64,000 nt of DNA from Stratiolaelaps scimitus (GCA_019614645.1 JABWDB010000014.1:1054001-1118000), one strand, 5' to 3'. Positions 23,576-35,775 are shown, numbered from the stretch's first letter. Numbers and translations: made by a program. The notes: generated from the sequence alone by a model not told the origin.

Positions 23576-23664
23576 TACGCCTGAAATTGCCGGCCAGTCA
23601 TGCTCCGCTGTCCATCCCGTGAGCACTTGCGCCCCTAGAGGCCCAGCCTCGACCTCCTCTCCCC

Positions 23665-23727
23665 CTTAAAAGCTTAAGCATTGTATGCAGTTCCTTTAAT
23701 AAATCAGTAAAGCTTTACCCTTTACCC
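23665..23727 (+). repeat. LINE/SINE 3' tail copy
   Basis: Contains GCTTAAGCATTGTATGCAGT, TCCTTTAATAAATCA and a CTTTACC-type tail, the shared LINE 3' end. It is inserted in plus orientation upstream of the minus secreted-type ORF. Confidence 0.65.
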
Positions 23728-23744
23728 TCTAACAGATGTCAGTC

Positions 23745-24640
23745 CGATCGCCTGTCTCAACTCTGCGAACGGAACCTTGCTCAACGGCTTGGTGAGATAG
23801 TCCGCCAGTTGCAGACTTCTCTGCACGAATCATATACTGAAGTCTCCAGCCTCATGCCGTGAGAAGTTCTCCAAAGAGAAGCTTCATCCAAACCACCGTC
23901 TTGGCAAATTCCACAGCAGCAATGTACTCTGACTCGGTGCTCGACAGAGCAACTACCTTTTGCTGAGAGGATGCCCACACGACGGGTCCATTAGCGTGCT
24001 TAATTAACATTCAACTAACAGAGCGACGGGTTCGCTCGCATGCGCTATAATCCGCGTCAGGATAAATCTTCAGTTTGACTCTCCACTCGCAATCAATCCG
24101 CTGTACTTTATCCCGAGATCAGCGGTACACTTAAGGTATCTAAGAATACTCAGACCCGCCGCCCAATGTCGGTCATCGAACTTGTCCAAGAACCGAGACA
24201 GGTACGACACTGCGAAGGCGATGTCTGGTCTACTTGCCACAGCCATCGACATGGTCTCGTCTCGTCCCTGATGGCCGCTGCATCTCCGTCAGTCCTGATG
24301 TATCCCTCGAGAGGGGTGACTACAGACTTGCAGTCGCTCATCCCGAATATCCTCAGCACATCGCGGATGTATTCGATATTATCTGGTCGAGGGTGATATT
24401 GTGAATTACTGCCAAGAAAATGGTCTCCTCTTCTCTGCTGTAGAAGAGGCAACTGTCTGCCTTGCTTTGTCTCATCCCGAGGAGCTCTAGGGTATCTTTC
24501 AGTTTTCGGCCGAAACAGCGAGGGGCCTGCTTGAGTCCATACAGACTTTTCTTTCCTGTACTTCTTCCTGTGTGTCTTCAAATCCCAGTGTCCCCCAGCT
24601 ATCGTTGCTGCTGAAGTACTCCCTCGTAAACATGTGACGA
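23745..24640 (-). mobile_element. copia-like retrotransposon 3' part (RT end and RNase H), decayed
   Basis: Minus-strand pieces in order. 24581-24370 is the end of the reverse transcriptase (LK-type block and the region before the VTPLEG connection). 24252-24070 is the connection ASRPDIAFAVSYLSRF with HWAAGLSILRYLK. 23990-23760 holds RNase H with SSTESEYIA and the terminal LADYLTKPL-like block. This is the classic copia pol C-terminus. Several frame changes show decay. No LTR pair was identified by eye. Confidence 0.75.
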
Positions 24641-24645
24641 TCCTT

Positions 24646-24796
24646 CGTCGATTCGCGGAGTTACCGGAACGTCCCTGATGTTCCCTCCTGATCTTGAAAC
24701 GAACTCCCGTCGATTCCCGGAGTTACCGGAACGTCCCTGATGTTCCCTCCTGATCTTGAAACGAACTCCCGTCGATTCCTGGAGTTACCGGAATAG
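24646..24796. repeat. 62-bp tandem repeat, about 2.4 units
   Basis: Units start at 24646, 24708 and 24770 and begin CGTCGATTC. Unit 2 differs from unit 1 at only one or two positions, and unit 3 is cut short after GAGTTACCGGAA. The repeat lies at the 5' side of the copia relic, where an LTR or leader would be expected. Confidence 0.9.
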
Positions 24797-25309
24797 CACT
24801 TCTGTTCACCAACACTGTCCGCACATTACACAGTAGTCTAGGGAATACTCGGGAGTACCGCTACGAACAGAGCTTCGTGCTGATAACGAAGAATGTTGGA
24901 ACTTGTCATAGGTTATTGCTCAATCGGTATCGATGGCAACACACCAGAGTGATAGCTCCTGTGCACTAAAGGAGAACACACCTTCTTAATATAACTATGG
25001 GCTGCGAACCGCTCACACCGAAGGTGCGCTCTTTCTCTTATTAGAGCATCTCTCTCTCTCTCTCTCTCCATACACTCCCAATGGGCTACTCTATGCCCCG
25101 ACAGCCTGGAATAATGGCGACAAGCCAGCTCGAACTGTCTAGCTCTGCAAGACACTCTGTGAACTGCCTAGATCCCGTTTTTTTTGAGAGGAGGAAATTT
25201 TTTTCAAACGTACGGACATCGCCAGGGACCTTCCAATCCCCTCGATCTCTAGGGAAGGTGTGCACTGTTCCGAGTAATGTTCTATAGCCGGATGCCTTAG
25301 TATCCTACG
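24797..25309. other. No gene; CT microsatellite
   Basis: A CT run lies near 25050-25068. No supported gene. Confidence 0.4.
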
Positions 25310-28300
25310 ACTACTTTGGTTTCCGTGTTGGGGTCCCGCCCGGGGCCGCTCGGTCACCTAATCCCCGCCCCGTGATAGCAGGAATGCGCGAGGAAAGACT
25401 GGTGGAGGAGGAAGCCCCCGTGACAGGCCGGCCAATCTACCTATGAGGTACCGGCTACTCGGTCCCGCTATCCCCGACCCACCAAAGGTGGGAATGCGCG
25501 GGGGAAGCCGGTCTAGCTAACGGTGGAGCGGACCTCCAGGGCCCCCCGGCGGGGCGGGTTTAATGGCTCACTCGGGCCCTTCTGCCTCTCTCATTACTCT
25601 CCTTTAGCTTAATGATCCCCCCATCCAGTCTACGACCTACGCTCAGGCTGCCCATGATTTGACCATGCGCCACAAGTTCTCTGACTGGTCTCCCAGCAAC
25701 CTTCCTCGAGCCCCCTGCCTGGTTTTCGCTAGTGACACACATTGGGTCACCGTATGCTCAACATCGTCCACCTCGCCCGAGTCGCAAGCACGCATATGTC
25801 CACCTGCGTCTTTCCGATCTTAGCCTTGCTTGTAGGTCTGGAACTGCCCATAGGCCGTCAGCACCTGGGTCGCCTCATACGTGAGTTCACCCATGTTGCA
25901 CTCTAACCACACCCTGAGGTATAACATAACATTTGCGGTTTATTTCCGGAACTGCAATTTTACAATGCTTAAGTTCTCGATTAAAAAATAGGGTAAAAGT
26001 AAGAGTGTATTATCAACAAATTGTTCATGCAATTACGATTTCACAATTATAATAGATTATTCTGTCAACAGATATTTACATTCACTCAAATTATTTACAA
26101 TTCACAATATTCAGGGTATCTAATTCACACAATTATATAACATTATAACTGCAATATTTTCTTTATCTCCTTGGCAAACTTCCTGGTAGATGTGAGCTCC
26201 CTAACCTCCTTCGGGAGCGAGCTCCAAACCAACGGCATCTGATAAGCCAGAGACTGGCAAGTAGTTACCCTGACGGCTGTAGGTAGTACAAACTCTGTTG
26301 CCCGGCGAGAAGTTTTTCTGTCGACGGCCACAATGGGGAACGCGACATCGGACGGTATTATACCCTTGATCATTTTGAAAGCCAGAATCGCGGTGGAAAC
26401 CTGACTTAACTTATCCACGGTGAGGAGTTTGTACCTGCCATAGAGATCGGTAACAGATTCTCTGCGGGACCTTCCAAACACTGCTCGAAGTGCATCATTT
26501 TGAATTACTCTCCCTCTACCTACTACCTCTTTATATCCATTGCCCCAGATGGACATGACATATCCCAACGTCGGTATTAGCAAGGAATTGTAGACAAGCA
26601 AGAGGCAATTCTTCGGAAATCCAAGCTCTCGAAGACGTCGAATGCGAGCAATTACAGCGTAGCATTTAGGAGTGATAGCTCTCAAATGGGCAGACCATTT
26701 GAGATGCTTATGCAACAAAAGACCGAGGCATTTAGCCGTATCCGATAACGACACCTGCTCACCACAAAATAAAACTGAGTCTACCGGTCTCCTTCTCTGA
26801 GGTGTACAAAACAGAGTAAGGCAGGTTTTCCCCGCATTGACGACTAGACCAAATCTCCCAAAAATCTTTACTACATACTCTACTTTCTCTATCGCAAGCA
26901 GTAACTCAGGTATGGTATCAGATTTTTGGTCCAACGCCCCCTCGTGACTCCCAGAGTAACCTGCGCCTACTCTCGTTGCCAGGCGTCGAGGGTGGCTCAG
27001 CCGAGAGCCTGAGTCCTCTTTCAGTACCTAGCAGATCCCACGGAAACATTCTGGCTAGGGCCAGGAGAACGTCGGTCGACACAGCCCGGTACGCCCGGCT
27101 CACCCTGATTGCCAGCGTCCGTTGGGCCGACCTCAGCATCCCCCTATTCTTCGCCACACGGAACGCCAGGTCCGCCATACTGGTGAACCGTAGAGGGCCA
27201 TAGACTCAGCTACCGATGCCAGCAGTCTCCTCTTCCCATCCGACACTCCCCCTACCCTAGGCATCAGGCGCGCCAGGTTCAGGGATACTCGTTGTGCCTT
27301 GGCTGTACCTGACGTGCGCTAGGCCGCTTAGACTTTGGTTAAGAATAACTCCGAGGTATTTCGCCTCCCGCCTGATTTCTATCCGGTGACCGTCGAGCGG
27401 GAGGTTGATCCCCTTCGTCCTCTTCCTGCCTGTTAGGTACACTGCCTCTGCCTTAGCAGGTGCAAGCTGGAGATGATGGGAATCCATCGACTGTGCCACT
27501 CTACGTAAGGCTTCATTGGCCGTACCCTCTAAGGTGTCCTCCGTTCTTGCCGTGACCATCACAGCCAGGTCATCGGCGTAGGCGAGAAGCTCAGCGCCCT
27601 CCGGCATATCGGTTTGCAGAACCCCGTCATAGACAAGGTTCCAGAATATCGGGCCCCAGAATCGAACCCTGAGGGACGCCGGCAGTGACCTCGTGCTCCA
27701 GGCCCCCTACGCCAAGACCTCGCCCCCCCAAGTACGAGGACGAAATCCGTCAAATCCCGTAAGATATTCGCTTTCGCTCTAGCGCCCTCATAATCACTCC
27801 CCAGTTAACCGTGCTAAACGCATTTTAAACGTCCAGTAGGATGAGGAGAACGAAGGTGCACAACCTCTGGTGGGATCCGGGCCAGGGGCCTTCCCCGGAA
27901 TACGAAATTCGGCCATGACTATACGGTATGGCCTTCCCCATATGTCTCTCTCAACGGACTTGAGTGGCTCCCCCCATTTCTACCCTTTACTCTTTATGAT
28001 GTAGCCGGTTAAGTCCTTCTTTGCTAGCAGGTACTCCTCCGGAAGCCCCTGGAGCTTGTCGGCCAGCTCTCTCTCGTGTAGCCCGCTGTTTGCCAGCTTG
28101 CTCCGAGCCCTCAAGTGTGCTCTTCTCGCGAACGATTCCTGAGATCCCCTGACGAAGGGGGTGTCCTTTCCGTCGTTTAGGGCGGTTAGCCTCTCCTGAG
28201 CAATCCACTAATGCAGGACCTGTGCTCTCCTTGATGTGTATCTACTACCCCATGTCTCTCCTGGCTCATTTAAGTCGCCCATGACGTAGTCTTTCCTCCC

Positions 28301-30290
28301 CCTGCGTTCCCTGAAGGCCTCACTGACCTCACCTTGATACGTTTTGAAGTCGTCCGTGGGTTTGTTGGGTGAGAAGTTATATGGAGATGAAGGTCCCTAC
28401 CCCCTCTATCTCCACCCACGAGAAGTCCACCCCTGAACCCCGGTCTCTAATTACCCCCCTCGCGACCCAGATGGCCGTGTCTTTGTCCGTGTCTTTTATC
28501 CACTCACCGTCATTACTCACTCGCGCAGCATTGGGCTCCGAGGCCAAAGCTGGACACTTTTATCCCTTATCACCTCTAGAAGGCCATGGGCCGTCCGGGA
28601 TCTGTTGAGGTTTATGAGCACCCTGAACATTTATCCATTGCTGCCTCCCTCCCCCGTTCCTCTTTACTTTCCTGACTATCTCCACCCATACAAAGCCCTC
28701 GCCGTCCGTCACCCGGAGCTTCCTTCCCTTCTCGGAGCGACCTTGCGAGAACTCCACCTCACTCGTTGCACCTGTCGATCGGCGTCCTGCCGCGGGCTCC
28801 CTCTTTCTACGCTCCCTTTCCAGCTCCACGGCCTTCCTGTTTTCGGGGCACATCGCACTATCCACCCGGTGCCCTTCTGCCTGACACACGAAGCAAGTTG
28901 ACGGCGTCGCCTCGCACTCCTTCGCGAGGTACTCCGCCTGGCCACATCTGAAGCAGGCTCGGTGTCTGTTGTCGGCCTGCGGGCATTCTCTCGCCTGGTG
29001 GTCGTCTCGCTGGCATCGGAAGCAGATCTATGGCTTCAGCCACTCACCGGTCCTTGCCCCCCTGGACGGTCCTCATTTCAAATAGGCCGCCACCCGGGTT
29101 GGCACTGTCACCACCAAGAACCAGATGTGCATACGCACGAGCCTGGGCTCGGTGACTTGGCCCTCCTCGCTCCTGCCCAGGTCGAGCACCGTCTCAGATC
29201 TAAGCTCCCTGACCAACTCGGCCTGATTAGCGTGTCGACCCCTCACAGTGCGCTCCACCTCGTGGGGCCCCCTGCTTTCGGTTTATGGTCTGTCCCGACC
29301 CCTAAGACACAACCGATCTTCCCCGCTTTGTGATTTCCCGGAGCCCTCGGACCGTTCCCGGACTCTCAAAATGACGCCTCCGTCCTTGCTTTGGATAACT
29401 TCCTTTATTTCCGCCCCCTGCAAGCCCCGGACGGCCTTTCGCTCCCTGAGGTCCTTGACAATGTCCGCGAATGTCCTTCTTCCAGGCGCAGTCTGATGGT
29501 ACTGTTTCCGACCTTAGGTTGAGAGTCGTCTCTTCCACCCGGCGAGTCCCTTGGGTTTTGGCAGATCTCGAGTTCCCCTGTGATCTCACTCTTTTGGCAG
29601 CACCGCTTTAGTAACCGCCAAGTCACTCGGGACCTTGCCTCCCTCCGGAGGTAGAAGAGCAGCCTGCCCTACTGGCCAATCTCCTTGGTTTTCGCCATTG
29701 TGGTCATGATTCACTGCCTCCCCGCTCCGGTAGACCGCGACTCCTCCGTCCCCCAATCGAAGTGCCCCTGGTGCTTGTGGAAACTGCACCTCGAGTTCCT
29801 TTAGCAGGCTCTCGTCTGCTTCCGTCTCCCTTGTCACCACTACTACCCGGGATACATTGATCAGCCCGGCTCTAACCAATATGCATGCTTCGAGATTCGC
29901 TGGCGGAATGAGGCTAATGGATAAACAACCTTAGCTCAGTACCAACGTTCGAGAGGCACGCTGGAAGCTCCTTCATCGATGTATTTGCTACTAACGCGAT
30001 CGAAGTGCGTTTCCTTGGAAAAAATCGGTTTCTGATCATGGGTAGTAGTATAATAGAGCGCACATCTCTATCGCGATTGATATCGAGATAGATGTCTCTC
30101 GATGTGTCTCTCGCGGATGTCTCTCGAAAGGACGTCGAGAAGCCTAGCCAAGGGAAGGCCCCTTGAACGTCCTCATGGACCGCGACATGGCCCAAGACTC
30201 CGTTCTGAACGAGTAGCCAGAACTGAGCGGCTAAACGATACGGCCTCTTTGAGATTGCCACGGCTGCATCGAGTGGCACTCACATTTGAC
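25310..30290 (-). mobile_element. R1-like LINE copy 2, near full length, split by another LINE
   Basis: Minus strand from 5' to 3'. 29870-30190 is a 5' UTR shared with the 8-10 kb copy. 29880-28560 is ORF1 with Gag-like zinc knuckles, including CFVCQAEGHRVDSAMC near 28890 and two more upstream. 28208 downwards is ORF2. The polymerase active-site block LLAYADDLAVMV lies near 27585-27550 with LGVILNQSL after it. 27178-26940 is the post-polymerase part. The C-terminal Cys region (CDSGEVDDVEHTVTQC) is near 25800-25740, with a GC-rich 3' UTR to about 25310. It is interrupted at 25925-26940 by a CR1-like LINE. Many frame changes show it is dead. Confidence 0.8.
25925..26937 (-). mobile_element. CR1/jockey-like LINE 3' fragment nested in the R1-like LINE
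   Basis: A single 263-codon minus frame (26934-26143) encodes the polymerase C-terminal half: LVVNAGKTCLTLF, VKCLGL-like AKCLGLLLHKHLKWSAHL, IRRLRELGFP and IIQNDALRA-type VIQNDALRAVFGRSRRES. It ends with the WSSLPKEVRELTS block. It is followed by the shared 3' tail at 25927-25976. The reading frame is open throughout, so insertion is relatively young. It is 5'-truncated just after the active site. Confidence 0.85.
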
Positions 30291-30299
30291 CAATATATG

Positions 30300-32190
30300 T
30301 ATTATATTAGGGACTCCCGGGACTCCGGTCGTGACCCTGCTCGGCCCAACCCAGTTGGGTTGCGGCCAGGCGTCTGGGACGGAGATCGCTGCTCACGCGG
30401 CTCGCGCCTTCATCCACGCTCATCCAGACGCGGCCCTGGTCAAGCTTGATTTTCGCAATGCCTTCAACACGGTCCGCCGAGATCTCGTTCTGCGAGAGGT
30501 CGCTGAGCACGTCCCTGGCCTCTTCCCTCTGGTTGACCTGGCCTATCGTAGCCCCTCCCATCTGATTATGGACAACGCCGTCATCAGCTCCGAGTGCGGG
30601 GTCCAGCAGGGGGACCCGCTGGGCCCAGCCCTCTTCTGCCTGGCCCTCCGGCCCCTCGCGGTGTCCCTCCAGTCACGTCTGCGGCTGTGGTACATGGACG
30701 ACGGAACGTTGGCGGGTGATCCGGCGACCGTCGCCTCCGACGTTCAGCGAGTACTCGACTACGAGGGGCGCAGCGGCCTTGCCCTCAACCCCACGAAGTG
30801 CGAGATCTTCTCTTTAGACGCGCAGCCCGACCTCCAGCGGTCGCTCCCAGGATGCCGTCTCACCCAGAGGTTGTCCCTCGAGCTCGTCGGCTCCCCTCTT
30901 ACGGACGAGGCAATCCGGCCGCTGTTGGACCGTTGCCTCGAGAGGACGGCCGTGATGCTCGACCAACTGCCCCTGTTATCGGCTCACCAGGGGCTGTTCC
31001 TCCTCCGGTCCTGTGTCTCGGCGGCCCGACTGCAGCACTTGCTTAGGACATGCCCGGCTGGCACTGAGGCTTCAGCCCTTCACGAGTATGACGAGTTGGT
31101 GTTGGACGCCCTGACCACGATCTTGAACCTCCGGCTTCCTCCGGAAGCGGCGTCGCAGGCTACCCTTCCGGTCCGCTTCGGTGGCCTCGGCATCCTCAGT
31201 GTACGCCGCTTGGCTGACGTTTGCTACGCCGCGTCGCTTACGGCGGTTGCCGACATGGTTGCTACAGTCCTCCCCCCCGAAGCGCTCGCCCACTTCTCCG
31301 CTTCCCGGGAGGCTGCCCTCGACCAGACGGGCGTCCGCGCTCAGGTGCCTCCGGACAAACAGAGCAAGCAGCGGGTATGGTCCGATGCTCTGCACCAGGA
31401 GCTGCGGGACTCCCTCCTGGCCTCTGCGCCACACGTTGCTGACCAAGCTCGCCTCCGGGCTTGTCGACAGGCCTGGTGCGGGGGCGTGACTCCACGCGCT
31501 GCTCTCCTCGTCCCTTGGTACGGCTCTCGACGATCGCTCCCTCCGCTTCTGTGTGGGCCTTCGCCTCGGGGCCCCTGTCGTTGCGGCCCACAGCTGCGAG
31601 CGTTGCGGGGACCCCGTCGCCACGAATGGCCATCACGGTCTCTCGTGCGAACGCAGCGCCGGTCGCCATCCGCGACACACGATGCTTAATGACACGCTCG
31701 TGAGGGCCCTCCACTCCGCCGGTATCCCTTGCACAAGGGAGCCACAGGGCCTCGACACCTCTGACGGGCGCCGCCCTGACGGCCTCACCCTTATCCCCTT
31801 CCATCGAGGCCAGCACCTGGTTTGGGACGGCACTGTGGTTGACACCCTAGCACCTTCTTATGTCAACCACTGTGCAACCATCCCCGGTTACGCAGTAGCG
31901 CGTGCGGAGCGGGCAAAGCTGAGGAAGTACGCCGCACTCCAAGCAACGCACCTGTTTTCCCCCCTTGCCTTTGAGACCCTGGGCGGGCACGGCCCTCTCA
32001 CTGCGAACTTCCTCGAGGGGGTCTACCATAGGTTGATCCGCGCCACCGGGGACAAGCGCGCTGGCTCTTTCCTCCTGCAGCGCCTGTCCCTCGCTGTGCA
32101 GAGAGGCAATGCCATCGCCTTCCTCGGGACATTGTCGTCCTCACCCCCCCTTCCCCCCCACCCCCATAATCCCTAGAAATTCCGACCTAT
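30300..32190 (+). mobile_element. GC-rich LINE with restriction-like endonuclease, 5'-truncated
   Basis: The 467-codon frame from 30286 holds reverse-transcriptase blocks: motif A LDFRNAFN (about 30445), motif B SSECGVQQGDPLGPALF (about 30588) and catalytic YMDDG (30691-30705). The overlapping frame 31553-32176 holds a Cys/His cluster (CERCGDPVATNGHHGLSC) followed by RRPDG and VWDGTVVDT. This matches the CCHC plus PD-D restriction-like endonuclease at the C-terminus of R2/R4/Hero-type LINEs. A frameshift near 31540 separates the two, so the copy is probably inactive. GC content is far higher than in all neighbours. A 3'-end relic of the same family lies at 13985-14190. The exact clade is unresolved. 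Confidence 0.75.
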
Positions 32191-32228
32191 TGTAACGTTT
32201 AATATATTATAATAAATGTGCTATATTA

Positions 32229-35200
32229 TTAGGGACTTGCCGCCCTTTAAATTCCAATAACTTTTGAACTAAATGAGTTAGAACAAAGATATTTTGGTAT
32301 GAGTTAGAGGTACTCTTCAGCTTTATTTACACACCGACTTACACACATTATCCAGCGCTCTGGGAATTTTGAAAAAGCCAAATATTTACCATTTGCATTT
32401 CCATTTATAATTTCGTTATCTATTGCTTCTTTGAGTAAGTTGACGTTTGCATATAGAACCCCACCTATTGCTCTTTTTAATGCATGGAAACAACCATAAT
32501 CACATGGGCTTGGTGGTTGATGCCATCGCTCAATATTGTTCCCCTCCATCCAGGCCGCAATTTCAGCAGTGCGGTGAGGTCTTGCATTGTCGTCGAGTAT
32601 CCACACTCGGTGCTGTCGATCCCCACGCCATTTGTTCATCAATTTCTTCAAGAAGCCGAGATATCGGGGGGCATTGAGTTTTTCTTTTTCTGCTAACATT
32701 TCGTAATAGCAAACACCCTTGATATCCAGGGCGAGTATCATCAACACCTTTCGTCCGAATCTATCTGGCACTGCCACAGACGCTGCTGCTTCACCTTGTC
32801 GGAGCCACTGTTTTGCTTGGTCCTTCTCAGGAGGTCTATGCAGGCTAACCCATGTCTCGTTTATCGACACGGTGTGCTCTAAGCGACTGGTTTGTTGCGT
32901 ATAAGTATTCAAATTAGATGTCGAACACTCCACACGCATTTTCATCTGCTCAGCACTCAGTTTATGGTGAACCCATTTTGCATTGATTTTCTTCATCTTC
33001 AGCATTTGGTGATAATTTTATAACACGTAGTCCGGGGAATCCCAGTTTCAGCCGGCAAAGACTTCATGGACCAAGCTCTAGTTTGCTGAAAAGCTGCCTT
33101 GATTCTGTCAATCCGTTTATCCCTTGTCGCACCTGATATTGCACCAGTCGACAGAGATACATGCGCGAGGTAAAGCGGGCTCGAGCGTCTTTCTACAAGT
33201 CTCGGTTTAGGTCTTTGCAGGCCAAAAGTCGTCAATTGTGGAAGTTCATCAACGTCTCGTGTGGAAGAGCTGCAAGTAGAGCTGAGCTTCCAGCTACCTT
33301 GGAGGGCCGCTCTGGTCCGGTTTCTGCTCCTCACGATGTTGCCGATGAACTGAACCTCCATTTTGCGACGGTGGGATCTAAGACGATATCCTCGCTGCAT
33401 CTTGATGCCGATATTCGGCCTGAACTGGAATCGCTTTGGCATGCTGAAACACAAACGTTCGAACTGGCGGACGTTGCTGTGTCTGAAGTTGAACGGGCCC
33501 TGGGTTCAACTAAGGCTTCATGGAGTGTCGGTGTCACGGGGATTCCAACCAAATTGCTTGCGATAGCGTCGACCGTGGTCGCTCCTCCTTTAACGCACAT
33601 CATCAATCTCTCGATAAGGTCAGGCTCCTTCCCAAGTAGGAAAAAGAAGCTAGGATTATCCCGTTGTTTAAAAATAAGGGTGACTGTAAATTGCCAACTA
33701 ATTATCGACCAATATCCTTGGTAGATTTCCTATCGAAAGTAATGGAGAAGATTATTCTGGTTAGATGAGACCGTTATCTCAACTCGAAAAACTTTTTCTC
33801 GCCCTGTCAGCATGGTTTTCGCAATGGTAGGTCTACCGAATTGGCGCTAGCACACCTATTGCAGGAGATAACCGATTCTATTGAGAACAATCAACTATGT
33901 TTGGGAGTCTTTCTTGATGTGTCAGCCGCTTTCAACTGCTTACACCACTCGTTCTTTCTACAAATACTTGACCATCTTGGCTGCAGCAGCTTGGTTGTTT
34001 CTTGGTTTCGTTCATACCTGGCAGGGAGACAACAGGCGGTGAAGGTCGAAAACGTGGAATCAACCTGGAGGACAGTCGACATCGGAGCGCCGCAAGGCTC
34101 TATTCTAGGGCCCTATATGTTTATTATCCTAATGAACTTCATCTTGTTAGAAATATCAGCCGGCAAATTTTGTAAAACCATTGCATACGCAGATGACACG
34201 TCGCTCCTTTTCAGAATCTCCCCTTCCTCCATACAAGACGATGTTCATAGAGTGATGCCCAAGGTTGAGGCTGTGATTAAAATTTTCGAGAAATTTGGTC
34301 TGGTCATAAACGCTAGCAAAACGGGTATCGTCCTCTTTCGCTCGCCACAAAGGACGACTCATATCCAATCAGTGCAATTATGCAATTCGTCGGTTCCTGT
34401 GTCTTCCTCTGTCAAATGTTTGGGTCTTGTTCTCCAAGACACACTCAGATGGCACGAACACCTACGGACTATTACTCCAAAATGTTATGCGGTGATTGTC
34501 TCACTGCGCCGCCTGAGAGAACTTGGAGTACCTACTGAGGGATTACTGCTGGTGTATAGGATGTTACTCATTCCTCTGCTTTCCTATGGAATCACAATCT
34601 GGGGTGGTAGCTTTCAGGGAACGCTGCGCAAAGGAGAAATCATTCAGAACGACGCACTTAGAGCCATCTTCGATCGGCGTCGCAGTGCTTCCGTTACAGA
34701 TATTTTAGATAATGCTGAGCTTCTTCGCCTCCGTGGAATCAGCAAGGTTCAGACTGCCTTTCTTGCCTTCAAAATAGTAAGAGGAAAAATTCCCGGTGAC
34801 ATCTCTTTCTGCATCTCTGCTATGGATAAGCGAACGGCCCGTCGGGCAACGGTATTCGTGAGACCATTCACCACCAAAGAGTCAAGTCGCCATGCTCTGG
34901 CTCACCGCCTACCGGAGGTATGGGGCTCTCTCCCGAGTGAGATTCGATCCTTCACCTCAGCAAAGAAGTTTGTCCACGAAGTTAAGAAAATTTTTAGGGG
35001 TAGTGATCACTGTGTTTAACATGTAAAATTACGTATAACGTTGATTGTTGTGACTATGATGGGAGAGGAATCGTGTCGATGTATTTGCCCCTATGTATGC
35101 GTTGATATAATATGTTGTCAATTGTAACTTCATCTGTTGCAGTGTGATATTTTACACCTTTTACCTATTATTTTTTACGAGAACTCAAGCAATGTATGTT

Positions 35201-35730
35201 GCAGTTCCGTCAATAAACAGCAGTTTGTATTGTATTGATTTCTGGTCCCCGCCTCGATGGTCATCGGTGTCCAAATTTCCACTGTGAAATCGCTCGCACC
35301 AACCTTGCACCGTTCGCAGGCATAAGGCAGACCTGCCACACACGTTCACTAATTGTCGATGGATTTCAGCTCGAAGGTGTTTTTGGAGAAACAAAAACTT
35401 GATGTTTTCCCGTTGATTTTTGGGGGAATTTGAACTTTTTGCTGCAGTGTCCATCTTTCTGATCGTATCGAAACCACTTAGTGTTCGAAAGGAAGCCACG
35501 TTCCCACGTTGCCGCGTGCCCACTCCAAAAATGAACGCATTGTATGGGGTAGTTCGGATTGTGCGCCATTCGAAATGCGGGCAAATTCGAACCGGACACC
35601 CTAATATTAGGGACTTCCCTTTCCGTGAAATCGGTGTGACAATAAAGGTGGAAAGTACCTAACTTATACCAAAATATCTTTGTTTTAACTCATTTAGTTC
35701 AGAAGTTATTGGAATTTAAAGAGCGGCAAG

Positions 35731-35731
<1 letters not shown>
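32229..35731 (-). mobile_element. mariner transposon split by a LINE insertion
   Basis: Terminal inverted repeats of about 77-84 bp lie at 32229-32312 and 35655-35731 and match closely. The minus-strand transposase is in two parts. The N-terminal DNA-binding half (35523 to about 35236) contains NQRENIKFLFLQKH and LRTVQGWCERFHSGN. The second half (about 33145-32304) starts ATRDKRIDRIKAAFQQTRAW and continues to the catalytic core. The first catalytic Asp is Asn (INETWV), the second is in ILDDNARPH, and the third is in PPSPCDYGCF, where the usual YSPDL is partly lost. So the element is dead. A CR1-like LINE (33150-35240) sits in the middle. Confidence 0.9.
33150..35240 (+). mobile_element. CR1/jockey-like LINE nested in mariner
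   Basis: 5'-truncated. The frame 33161-33724 encodes the pre-polymerase linker. The frame 33841-35019 (392 codons, no stop) encodes most of the reverse transcriptase: FLDVSAAFNCLHHS (motif A, about 33911), GAPQGSILGPYMF (motif B, about 34087) and YADDTSLLF (catalytic, about 34185), down to the terminal WGSLPSEIRSFTS. The two frames are separated by a damaged ~115 bp part around 33.73-33.84 kb (motif 0-2 region), so it is probably inactive. The 3' UTR ends with the shared tail around 35181-35240. It is the best-preserved member of the family also seen at 5.0-5.9 kb and 26 kb. Confidence 0.88.

Positions 35732-35774
<43 letters not shown>
35732..35774. repeat. (TA)n microsatellite
   Basis: About 18 TA units directly follow the right end of the mariner, where the outermost bases of the inverted repeat should be, and directly precede the R1-like LINE. 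Confidence 0.95.

Positions 35775-35775
<1 letters not shown>

Noticed and set aside
28605..29496. Several long plus frames
   Set aside because: Antisense shadows of the R1-like LINE ORF1, which has zinc knuckles on the minus strand.
31072..31816. Two ~184-codon minus frames
   Set aside because: GC-rich antisense shadows of the plus-strand reverse transcriptase and endonuclease.
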